Source of the DNA: Telmatactis stephensoni
Lineage: Eukaryota; Cnidaria; Anthozoa; Actiniaria; Isophelliidae
Assembly (NCBI GenBank): GCA_029948255.1
Contig: JALIZF010001485.1
Span: 260,001-324,000, forward strand
Reading direction: 5' to 3'
DNA length: 64,000 bases
Shown piece by piece: positions 20,601-30,600 of this stretch. Within the stretch, counting starts at the first letter, position 1. Each line of letters starts with the position of its first letter. The notes under the pieces are model-generated. The model did no database searches, was not told the origin of the DNA, and saw nothing but the letters and a program-made list of their open reading frames with translations. Both the position numbers and the translations under genes were made by a program.

Positions 20601-23194
20601 ATCTTGGTCTGTTAGATCTCTCTATATCTGGGTCTATTAGACCTCCCTATATCTGGGTCTGTTTGTTAGACCTCCCTATACTTGGGTCTGTTAGACCTCT
20701 CTATCTGGGTCTGTTAGACCTCCCTATATCTGGGTCTGTTAGACCTTCCTATATTTGGGTCTGTTGGACCTCCCTATATCTGGGTCTGTAAGACCTTCCT
20801 ATATTTGGGTCTGTTAGACCTTCCTATATCTGGGTCTGTTAGACCTTCCTATATTTGGGTCTGTTGGACCTCCCTATATCTGGGTCTGTAAGACCTTCCT
20901 ATATTTGGGTCTGTTAGACCTTCCTATATCTGGGTCTGTAAGACCTTCCTATATTTGGGTCTGTTAGACCTCCCTATATCTTGGTCTGTTAGACCTCCCT
21001 ATATCGTGGTTTAATTGTTAGACTTCCCTATATCTGCATTTACATCCTACATCAGGGTCTGCTAGACTTCCCCATGCTATAGAGTCCATTAGACATCCAT
21101 ACAGTACTAGTTACCTTATATCTTGATAGGGTCTGTTGGAGTCATCACAAATAGTTTCATTAATCTTGTCCAGGACATCAAATCCCTCTGTTACTTCACC
21201 AAAGACAGTATGAACACCATCAAGATAGCTTAGATCATCAGCCAATGTCATAAAGAACTAAAACAAAGTTTTTATGACCCAAGTGATGGGATCCCTGTGT
21301 CTTCTGATTAGTTCCACAGGTAGCCCAAAGGCTAGCCTGCATAACCCTCACCTTCACCCTCCCCTCTTGAGAAACCTAACTACACAGGCTACCCAAAAGT
21401 TATTAAGGCAGGCATGCCAAAAGATGATTGAGCAAGCAAACAAAACCTCGGACCCAAAAACTCAAGCAGATGGACAAGCAGACTACATGTAAGAGGCTGT
21501 TTAGACAAGATCACTCTTTTGTTTTAGCAGCTCAAAAGAAAAGAAAGCAAAGACGTTATCCTGCCAGGCTATATGTAATACCATGGACAACTTGCCTTTG
21601 TCTAAACAACCCTGTACAAATGGACAATCAGACAGAGTCAGGTAGATAGACAGATGGACAGACAGACAGACAGATAGTTAAGTGGGCAGTGTGATGGACA
21701 GACAGACAGAGTTAGATGGGCAATCTAATGAAAAAGCAGACAGATGGACAGACAGACGGACAGACAGATAGTTAAGTGGGCAGTGTGGATGGACAGACAG
21801 ACAGAGTTAGATGGGCAATCCAATGAACAAGCAGACAGATGGTAGGCAGACAAAGAGTTAATGCATGATTTTCTACCTGTGATCCATGCATATTGTCACC
21901 ATTATTCACCATGGAAACAGTGCCTTTATTTTTGTGTTTAAGTCTGGGTTTTGTTTCAGCCTCAAAAAGTTTAGCTTGTTCTCCATACAGACTCCTGTAA
22001 ATAAACGAAATATTTTATCACTGCATTTGGTTCATACATTCCAAGTTGGTAAAGATTCTCCTGTATAGACCTTGTACTTGGGTTATAAGACTTGCTTTAT
22101 AAAGTAGCTACATGTACCTAAAAATTGATTCTCCTCCTTTTCCAGTCCCAGTTGGATCTCCAGTTTGAGCTGTGAAGTTTCTCTGTAAACCAGATGTACA
22201 ATAAGTATCCCTACAACTATGCCATCATCATTATCATCATCATCACAATTATCATCATCATCATAATCATCACCATCATCACCAAAAAGGATCTTTATAA
22301 TCACCACCATCATCAGGGACCTCCAGCAAAAAACAAAACAAAACAAAACAAAAAACAAACATACAAACAAACAAACAAACAAACAAAACAGACATGATGT
22401 AGATGTCACAAGTTATTTTTGTACCAGCAAACTACTGTCTTTCAGGTTGAGCTTCTGAGCAGGATGCCACATGTAACTTTTTTATATTTTACATAGTGCA
22501 CACATAAAAACATGCTCCTGATGCCTGCTTTGTTTTTTGATTGTTGAAGGTTCCTTTATAGGTCATCATATATTACAATCATTATCATCATTATCATAAA
22601 TTACTCTATCATCACCATCATCATAATTATAATCACTCGTAATCTTGTAGATAGAGTAGATTGCGTATGACTGTGAAAACGGTACCACATGGTCATGGCA
22701 TGGTTACAGCAGGAACTTCGAATATTTTATAGACATCACGGCACTGACACAGTCATGGCACGGGGCGGTACGTTTCACACTCATGAATACGAAATCTGCT
22801 CTAACCATCACATTACTTCCACCAATGTAGAGCTAGAGCTCAACCACCACAGGAAGCCCAATAAGGTGCCAACAGACTGACTTGTGGAATCAATCTACAT
22901 AAAAGCTAATTCTATAAGTTACATATTTGTCATACAGACACAAAATACAGCTTTTTCTTAAATTAAACTTACCTGGACGAAGTGAAAAAGACAAAAGTTG
23001 TAGTATTTGACCTTACAAAGCTTTAAAAAGTTCAAACATGCTGAAAAACACATAAAAACAGAGCAAATTTACTAAATGATAAATGTACTTCACGTTCCAT
23101 AAGAGACAGTACACTAATAATTACCTCGTGGTCTTTGTTCAGTGAATAAATCAATGACAATATCTCCTACAGTAGTTTCCAAGAGAACCGACAT
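14694..23194 (-). CDS. PPIL4: Peptidyl-prolyl cis-trans isomerase-like 4 (cyclophilin-RRM protein)
   Basis: Nuclear cyclophilin with an RRM, linked to RNA processing. Exons 5' to 3' (minus strand): 23125-23194, 22973-23040, 22118-22182, 21877-21994, 21115-21257, 20248-20344, 19620-19736, 18087-18211, 17517-17583, 17031-17142, 16069-16144, 14694-15300. They join to 554 residues in one frame (human about 490). The cyclophilin domain is residues 1-160 and starts [16 protein letters not shown]. Catalytic positions R47, F49, Q52, F109 and H123 are present; the cyclophilin A Trp is Tyr118, as in the PPIL4 family. RRM about 240-320: RNP2 LFVCKL and RNP1 QYAFIEFE. The tail, about 200 residues, is one exon rich in Lys/Arg/Asp/Glu/Ser; its C-terminus FIDLF borders a repeat element, so the natural end is uncertain. 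Starts 461 bp from SKA3 in divergent orientation. Confidence 0.95.
15771..15931 (+). mobile_element. SINE family B, copy 2 (5'-truncated)
   Basis: Starts inside the tRNA-like head (GTGTTCGAGTCCCAGCTC, B box) and carries the shared body TTTGTTTGATGTGTTGTTCT..CCTCCCTCAGCAAAAACCAA. It lies in the last PPIL4 intron, after an ATA/AAT microsatellite (15690-15745). Confidence 0.7.
16578..16744 (-). mobile_element. tRNA-derived SINE, family C, copy 1
   Basis: On the minus strand it reads TAGCTCAGTTCGTTAGTG (A box) and GTTCGAGTTTGATTCC (B box), then a body ending AAATACCCTTAAAATGG. Intron of PPIL4. Confidence 0.75.
16836..16980 (-). mobile_element. SINE family C, copy 2 (intact empty site)
   Basis: Same family; on the plus strand it runs from CTCCGTTTTAAGGGTATTTA to CACTAACCAACTGTGCCATC. 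It serves as the uninterrupted reference for the copy broken at 19890. Intron of PPIL4. Confidence 0.75.
17711..17828. mobile_element. TTATTGACTGAGTGGGA MITE, copy 1
   Basis: TTATTGACTGAGTGGGAGGG mirrors CTTACTCAGTCAATA at the far end, with inner GGGAAAATATTTTGCTTG against TGAATATTTTCTC. A related copy lies at 28132. Intron of PPIL4. Confidence 0.7.
18535..18752. mobile_element. AATAGACCATTT MITE, copy 1
   Basis: Ends AATAGACCATTTCATGG and TTAAATGGTCTATT are inverted; the inner CAGCCTCGACAGC / GTGTCAAGGCTGAG and AATATATTCTTTAGAAATTG / CAAATTCTAAAGAATATA pairs extend the stem. Copy 2 is at 55514. Intron of PPIL4. Confidence 0.8.
19752..20090 (-). mobile_element. SINE family C, copy 3, interrupted by an inserted element
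   Basis: The body runs 19752-19889 (CTCCGTTTTAAGGGTATTTA..CCAACTGTG) and resumes at 20063 with CTGTGCCATCCTTGCTCC. The intact sibling at 16836-16980 reads straight through this join. Intron of PPIL4. Confidence 0.85.
19890..20062. mobile_element. CAGGGGCGTATCCAG element with 5-bp target duplication, copy 1
   Basis: 173 bp from CAGGGGCGTATCCAG to CTGGATACGCCCCTG, with inner AAAGGGGGGTCACACTT repeats. CTGTG is duplicated on each side (19885-19889 and 20063-20067). The termini resemble hAT-type ends; a 5-bp duplication would fit a hAT5-like group, which is inference. Confidence 0.9.
20420..21090. repeat. Minisatellite, about 25-bp unit
   Basis: More than 20 tandem units of the type TATATCTGGGTCTGTTAGAC CTTCC, with a higher-order alternation of TATATC and TATATTTG variants at 20740-20960. 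Ends just before the PPIL4 exon at 21115. Confidence 0.95.
21640..21850. repeat. (GACA)n-based tandem duplication
   Basis: Two units of about 110 bp, each containing GACAGACAGACAGATAGTTA AGTGGGCAGTGTG and GTTAGATGGGCAATC, in a GACA-rich tract within a PPIL4 intron. Confidence 0.8.
22653..22802. mobile_element. AGCAGATTTCGTATG MITE, copy 3
   Basis: AGAGTAGATTGCGTATGACTG to ACGAAATCTGCTCT, with the shared GGCACTGACACAGTCATGGC core. Intron of PPIL4, after a CATCAT-rich tract (22200-22310). Confidence 0.85.
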
Positions 23195-23655
23195 GTTGGA
23201 TTTTTATGCAAAAAATATAAAGAAATTCAACAAAATAAAGTCAAATATAATACATTTAGTTAACGAAGCATCGTATAGAGATGCTATTGGATCGCTTCTA
23301 GCTAGAAATAGACGGTGATATAGCGAAATAATACGAGAAAATCGAAGAACCACAGAAACACTCCAAGAACGCTACGTAAATTGAACGCATGCTGTCAAAA
23401 GTTACTGAGGGGGGACGTATAGAATACTTGAAATTATACAAGATGCCAAAAAAATCACTATCCCTTAAACTCAAACTACCGTGTTTTTAAGATCTTTTAT
23501 TTAACTAAGTATTCAAAAATGATTCATATTTAAATTCATTATCAACAGGTTAAGAATATTTCAGGTATAAACTTTTGCCATTTACCCCTTCCCTGGTGAG
23601 TATAATTTGCACTCGTTACCGCTGACCGCGCGCCAATTTTCAAAAACAGTTCAAA
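23195..23655. promoter_or_regulatory. Putative bidirectional promoter, PPIL4 (-) / SKA3 (+)
   Basis: 461 bp separate the two divergent start codons. The half near SKA3 is richer in CG (GTTACCGCTGACCGCGCGCC just before its ATG at 23656). No repeat element is visible here, in contrast to neighbouring spacers. No TATA or initiator was assigned; the regulatory role is inferred from arrangement. Confidence 0.5.
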
Positions 23656-26600
23656 ATGGCTCTTTGTGGAGAAGAATTTTTCTCCAAATTTCGGTCTTTT
23701 GCTTCGACTTTAGACAGAGATTGTAATGAACTGAAGTCAAAAATAGAAAACACTGAGATATCACCCGAAAATGAGGGCCGATCGCACTTGATTCTTCGTG
23801 AAATTCTCGCAGATGCTCGAAAATTCAGGGTAAGAACTGCCAACTGTACGATTTATTTACAAACTAGTTTAATATTTTCCTTTAAAGTCTTTTCTCTTTA
23901 ACTCTATTCCCTTCTTCTTTATATCTAGGACGAAGTTTATGACAAAGTTTCTCAAATCAAAGAGAATTTCTCGTTTGACGAAGTGTTGACGGCTTGCGAG
24001 CGGTTAGCTGAACACACTAAAACACAGATAGACGACTTGGAAGAACATCTTGTAAAATATGGATACAAATCTCCTGGTATTAAAAATAACTTTAGAAATA
24101 AAGACTTATCTGAATTATAGTAGATAACCAAAGACAATAATTCAATCAAAGTGTCAAAAAATCTTACTTTTTTTTAGGACAGCTTCCAACAGTTGACAGT
24201 ATCTATACTATTGACAATGAGAAAGATGAATCAAGGTTTGTTTTTGTAAAGAAGAGATTCCGTATGCATATGATCATGAAAAAGCTATGATGTGCTCAAC
24301 ACAGCAGTTTGGAAAGGGGGATGGGTGGGTGTTGGAGCTGACTCAATCAAGTTGTAGACAGTGTAGCTCCAGGCTCCACCCCAAAGTCAAATCCTTTCGC
24401 ATTCTCTCTGTAACTGGAGTACGGTTTTTAATTTATTCTTTCTAACAGTTCAGCCATGGAAACAGATGAAAGTGATGATTGCCATGACAACAATCAATCA
24501 AATGTTGACATTGATATGGAAACAGGCAACAAGGCATCATCTAATGATGATGGTGATGATTATGATAATAATGAGTGTCCTACTTCACAAAAGAAAATTG
24601 AAGAAGGTAGGATTCTCCTCCAAAATTCATCGACTAGAGGAATTTCAAATCTTTGTTGCTTTGGGGTATGTCACCTAAGATATATATCACCTTTTCTTGC
24701 CTGTCCACAATTTTCAGACAGGAATCCCAAATCTTCAAATTCCCAAAATATGCAAGGCTTGGCCAGAGAGGAACTAAGAATATAAACAAGCAGCACCTCA
24801 CTACCTCTATAACGGCCAACCCTGTTAATACAGCCAAATTTTTTTGGCCCAAAGTTGACCATGCAGCATTGTGCACTGTATTATCAGGATCACAAGTACA
24901 ATGTTCTTACATTATATAAATTAGGCCCCATAACAGGGGTGTATCCAAGGGGGGGTCCCAAGGTGCCCGTGACCCCCCTTTGAAAACAAAAAGATGATAG
25001 AAATAAAAGAATCTTGACTGGAGAAAGATTGAGAAATTGGAAGTGTGACCCCCCTTTAGTGGAAAATGGAAAGTGTGACCCCCCTTTGAAATATTCTGGA
25101 TACGCCCCTGCATAAATACTATCATTGATAATAATATTATATTTTCAATCATTGTAGACGATCTCTTGTCAACACCAGTCAAACCAGACACATTTACGCG
25201 GATGATCCAGGCCACGCCTCCCATTGTATCCACCCAAAATCAACATCCAAACACCCCAGAACAATCTCCCATACCTCCTCAAACAACCACTCCAATGTTA
25301 CAAACCAAGACACATTCACACATTAATAACATGCTTCACTCGCCCCCTAATGACACTCCACCACCTCCAAGCACTTTTACACCATTACTAAAAACACACA
25401 AAGCTCAAATGCACAAGCATTTAGACGAGCAATCACATAATATGGAGGAGTCTCCACTGCCACCAATGCTAAATACACCTGGTCTAAAGATGACGAGAGT
25501 TCCTGGACATGGAAATAATTCTATGCATGGTGTTTGTCCAATGAGTCCTGATGAGGTTATTGAGGATTTTGGCTCGCCAACTCCACCAGACTTAACTTGT
25601 ACTGTACTTTTAAAACCAGGTTTGTTGCTTCGTTAACTTTCAAGGGTTGGTGCATGGATATTTCATGGGCTATTTCTGTCAGTAGGGATGCATTGCTTGG
25701 TGGGTGTGGTTTTGGGGTTTGGGGAATGAGAATGTGAAGGCCAGTCAAGTGAGCCTATTAAGCTCTTGTGCTCACTTATCTGCCCTTTAGATTTTGGATT
25801 CTTTCCTCACAATTAAGTTTCACAAGTTAGAGCTGATTTCGTATGACTGGGAAAACTGCACGGTCACCGAATGGAAAGGTTACGGCATGAATTTAGAATG
25901 TTTTTGTAGACATTATGGCACTGACACAGTCACAGTACGGCATGGTAAGGTTCCCACTCATACGAAAACCACTCTATCACTACATTTTTGTTACCAATAC
26001 TCTGTTGTCTCAGTGAAAATTTTGCTCAGGCTATTGGCCTGTAATTCATCAGACAATGGTGCAAACAGTAGTTTGAATAGTGTTTACTTGACTATGGACA
26101 TTTTTTTGTCAACATGCATAGATGACTTAACAGCATCCCAGACATCCTCTGCAGATGGCATTAGAGGAACAACCCACCCTGCTGAAGTCACCGAGGGAGA
26201 GCATTCTCTTCTTCCAGTTTATATCAAAAACCATTTTTCAATCAGTGATATCAACACACTTCTTTGGGAAATCAGTCAGTTTTTCAGACAGCATCCATCA
26301 GGTACACACAGCCAATTTCATTAACATTTGTCCAGATAAAGATATTTGAACAAAATTTAGAAATGGTTTGCTATATCAATAGATGTTATATCTTGTCTCA
26401 TTCAGAATTGTCAGCTTCCTGGGAGACCAGCATTCAGCTGAAGGAACTACCGATGCTAAATATACAGTGCTTTAGCTGAGCTTGTTTTGATTTTTGTTTC
26501 ATTTTCTTCCATTTTTAAACAGAAAAAGATGGGAAAAGGAAGGGGAAAACTAGCCTCCTCCGCAGGCAACCTTTTGGGCTTCCTGTGCGAAATTTTAAGA

Positions 26601-26949
26601 AAAAAGACTCGCCTTTTCTCGCCTAGTGTCCAGGCCACTACGTGTCTTTAACACAGGAGGCCCAGCGAAAAAGCGAACAGTTGCCTGCGGAGGAGGCTAG
26701 GGGAAAACCTAATCCCAAGTGCTTATTGCTATAGTGATAGCAACAAAGGAAATCCAACATGCACAGTATTAAAGACCACAGAGACATTTTCTAAATTTCT
26801 TTGTTGAATTTTCAGAGAGCAATTCCATAAGTGAAGATGTGTTGCGAGATGTGTTCAATCTTGGTCACAAGTCGAAAGCATTCATGCTGGCCCTAGAAAA
26901 ACTAGGAAGAGCAAAAGTGGCAAATGGCAAACTTGTTTTCAAAAAATAA
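23656..26949 (+). CDS. SKA3: Spindle and kinetochore-associated protein 3
   Basis: Subunit of the SKA complex, which binds microtubules and is recruited to NDC80 at mitotic kinetochores. Exons: 23656-23829, 23929-24076, 24178-24235, 24449-24606, 25158-25619, 26122-26301, 26816-26949; 437 residues in one frame (human 412). The N-terminal helical part (about 1-108) ends in VKYGYKSP, matching the human KYGYSP. The Pro/Thr/Ser-rich exon 5 (about 180-333) holds 13 Ser/Thr-Pro sites, including NTPGLK and GSPTPPD (S319, T321); these match human CTPGLK and the Cdk1-target RTPTPPE that binds NDC80. The last two exons encode an ordered-looking C-terminal module (LLPVYIKNHFSISDIN..NGKLVFKK) that human SKA3 does not have at this length. 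Introns 4 and 5 carry MITEs. Convergent with RPF2. Confidence 0.9.
24934..25110. mobile_element. CAGGGGCGTATCCAG element, copy 2
   Basis: 177 bp, opposite orientation to 19890-20062, from CAGGGGTGTATCC to GGATACGCCCCTG. CATAA is duplicated on both sides (24929-24933 and 25111-25115). Intron 4 of SKA3. Confidence 0.9.
25829..25975. mobile_element. AGCAGATTTCGTATG MITE, copy 4
   Basis: AGAGCTGATTTCGTATGACTG to CTCATACGAAAACCACTCT, with the shared GACATTATGGCACTGACACA core. Intron 5 of SKA3. Confidence 0.85.
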
Positions 26950-27638
26950 ACTCACATTTTGATACTTTGGCTGGCCAGAATTTTTACATTCATTGTATAG
27001 AGAGACCAATTTAGCTTTCCTTAATTTTTTGTTTCAGTCCTTTTGGAAATAAGACTCCTCATGCAGTAGTTGGTACTGTCCCTCTGTACATACCTGTACA
27101 GATCATGAGTCTACATAATTTGAATGAAAGAATGTTCACCTAAAAGAGTCTCATTCCCAGAAAACTGAAATCCAAACAATTATTGATACGAGCTAAGTAA
27201 TCTATCAAGAACAATGTAGCATCAATTTCTCTAATCAAATTCTGTTCCCCACATGAGATTTGAATTGCATCTATAGGACAACCAGGATTTTGATCATTAT
27301 TATCTGACAATATACCTGAGCATAAGTGTCCATATCCTAGACTGAGTCTATTGTCACTTAACTCTAAAAGCTGGACAGCTAATACTAAAGGGTGTGGTTA
27401 TTCAATATGGACAGAAAATATATCATCATTAAGGTAGACAAGTGATGGTCCTGTTGCCTGTCTGAGAAAGTTAAGTGTTCATGTTAGAGGTCAACCAACA
27501 AAGTGTGTGTCACAGCAACATATCCAATGTAATTAATGTCATTATATTGAAAGTATCTCTTATAATATAGACAACGAACTGTATAATGTCATTTAGTATT
27601 CCTGATGGTATTTTTAATATATTTTAAGAATTTAGTTT
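26950..27638. other. Convergent spacer SKA3 / RPF2
   Basis: 0.7 kb of AT-rich sequence 3' to both genes. No exon, tandem repeat or clear palindrome seen. It probably holds both 3' untranslated regions. Confidence 0.6.
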
Positions 27639-30600
27639 TTATTGTTTTTTCTTTTTGTTGTTGACTAGTCCTTCCTGTGTTTCATCATTATTCTGACTTC
27701 TTTTTAGTCCCTTGAGCTTTCTTGTTTGTAGTTTCCCATAATCCTGTCTAGTCATGTGAACTTTTCCCGTCTTGGTTCCAAATACATCATAGTTCACATT
27801 CTTCACTTTGTTGGCCTGAAAGTGATAATAATAAAGGGTTATTAACCGAGCGCGAAGTCTGTATGAGAAAATATCAGACAGAGGTCTTGACAGTATGGAC
27901 CGAGCACAGCGAGGTCTGTACAAAAAGACCGAGGTCTGATATTTTCCCATACAGACCGAGCAAACGAGGTTAATAACACATAATATATGGCTTTGAGAAG
28001 TCCCACTAAAACAATTGCCAAATGCAAATTGTTCTTTTTATCTGGGACAGTGGTCCTGATATGGCAAAATACAGACCATGCATTAGCCAATCAGAATTCA
28101 GGAAATTATCTAGCCATATAATAATATCTTCTTATTGACTGAGTGGGAAGGCTGGATGGGAAAATATTTGGCTTGATGTCATTCTGCACAGACCAAGTGC
28201 AGTGAGGTCCGTATAAAATTAATAACCAAGAGCCAAATATTTTCCTGTCTAGCCCAGCCTAACAGCCAACAAGCATTTTATCATACAACCTGATTTTTAT
28301 GTTTTGAAAAGTGTTAAAAAACCTCTGTAATTACAAATAAAATTATAGCGTGCGGAAATGAGCAGGGCAGTACTGGTTTTTCCAGCCTGCTTGTGCAAAG
28401 GCATAGGGCCTTGATCACATAATCTTTTCTAAAGGTTTTATTAAGAATGCACTAGCAGGGCCATATAGGTCATAATATAAAGCATAAATAATATCATTGT
28501 ACTAGAACAATTTCCACTCATGGTAAGTGTTATGGTTGGTAGAGTGGTTTTCATAAACCCGTGAAATACGTACTAAATTATTTAGTGCTATATCCGCTAA
28601 AAGTCTTTTGTTTGCTATTGTTCAATACACTTTATTAAAAAGTAAAATGGTATTAATCGTTTCACTGGTTTTTGAAAACCACTCTAAATGAATTAGTCTT
28701 CCACTTCTTGTTTCACTAGTACATCTTCAAATAGTATATTTAATTTTAACTGACTCTTAACATGCTGCATGTGCACATGCTGTTGTACTTACTTTAGTGA
28801 CTTTAGGAACTTTAGTTGCAGCCTTCATTAAATCTTCTGATGCTAATCTTGTTCGTCGTAAACTAAAATCAAAAGCAGGACCCATTTCTTCTAACTCAAC
28901 TCTAGGAATACGACCACCTGATTTCTTTAGAACAGTTCTGAAATGAAAGTAAATAATTTATTAAATAATAATTATTTGAGGGTGTCAAAAGCATAAGAAA
29001 TCTGACAGACCAAATGCTGAGTTCTCTCTATAAGCTCATCAATGAAATTCAAATTCCCCCCAAAGTAAGAATTCAGATTTGGAAATTGAAGGGTTCTGTA
29101 CCAGAACTGCAGATGTACTGTCTGATCTACATGTATGTCAATCGGGCCATTGAACAGGGGGATTAATTTTTCCACTCTTGTTCATGCCCTTGAACAATGC
29201 CTGACGACAGGCAAAGTGACGCCTGACGACAGGCAAAGTTCACAGTTCTACTTAAATTTCAGAGGAAATTTGAGATTTCTGATCAGGAAGATGGAGCTAT
29301 TGAATTATGATTAAAAATATGGGTTATACATGTAGTATAGTTAACAATTTACACCATAAGGTAAGTGGTTGGTAACTGATTCTGTTGACCACTTATCATT
29401 ACCTTACTATCGACTTACTGTTACCTTACCAACCACATTTTACCATTATCTGACCATTACCTTACCAACCACTTATCGACCACTTACCAGCCACTTATCA
29501 ACCACTTATCTACCACTTACCAACAACTTATCAACCACTTACCAACTGCTTATCGACCACTTATTGACCACTTACCAACTACTTATCGACCACTTATCGA
29601 CCACTTACCAACCACTTACCGACCACTTATCCACCACTTACTGACCACTTACAGTATAGTGCAGATTGTTCACTATTACCAAAAAATAGTACTTGATGTT
29701 TTCACGAAGTCAAAAACCATTACCTGTAGCTTCTGAAAAATATGGTGTTTTCTACAGATGTGACTTGTATGACATGTTCAAGTCCTTGAAGCCTGACTTT
29801 TTCAATAACAGACCCTCTGAAAAAATCTAAAATAAACAGCATTATTGTCGTAAGGAACTTCTTAGGGTGTTTAAAGAGATGAGAAAAGTTTGGAGTGGTG
29901 ATAGCCCCTACCTATAAGTAAATTTTTTAGTCTTTTTAATTCTGTATTGGTTTCAAAACCTCCTCCTGTAAACAACAAACAAGGTTTTGTTCCTACTGTA
30001 CATTTGCTGGTCTGAAAATAAGAGGATAAATAGTAAATCAATGAACCCCAACCCCATTTTGGATAGGGGTGTGCCACCAGAGTTCTGGAAACCTGACCCT
30101 GTTTAAGACACTCTAAAGTGAAATCATACCCTGTTCAAGACAAAAGAGAAGAAACCTAGCCTCATCATTCGATTCTGATCCGTTGCATATGATTACATAG
30201 ACAAAAAACGGCTGAGGAAGCGCTTTTTTGTTTATTTTGAATATAGTACCCTATCTAAGACACAAAAAGATGATATGGCTTGGGATCTCGTCAAAATTAT
30301 AGATCCTGTTTAAGACAATTTTGGGTAAAATGTATACGCTGTTCAAGACAGCAGGGCCAAAACCATACCCTATCCAGCGGCACATACTCGTATAGCAAAT
30401 ATATGGGAGTACCCTCCGGGGCTTGTTTGAAATTTTGAAAATGACCCCTAAAAGTTACCTGAGCCATATTAAGGTAGTTGTGGCAACATGATTGTTACCA
30501 TTCAAAAATAAATGAATCTTAAACATGTAAACTCCTTTATCAATGAGTGTTAAGTCATCTCCTTACTTGAAAACTCTGTAAAGGTTTAAATTTTTCAATT

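Noticed and set aside
20420..21090. CRISPR-like regular repeats
   Set aside because: Same reason: tandem 25-bp units with no spacers, inside a PPIL4 intron.
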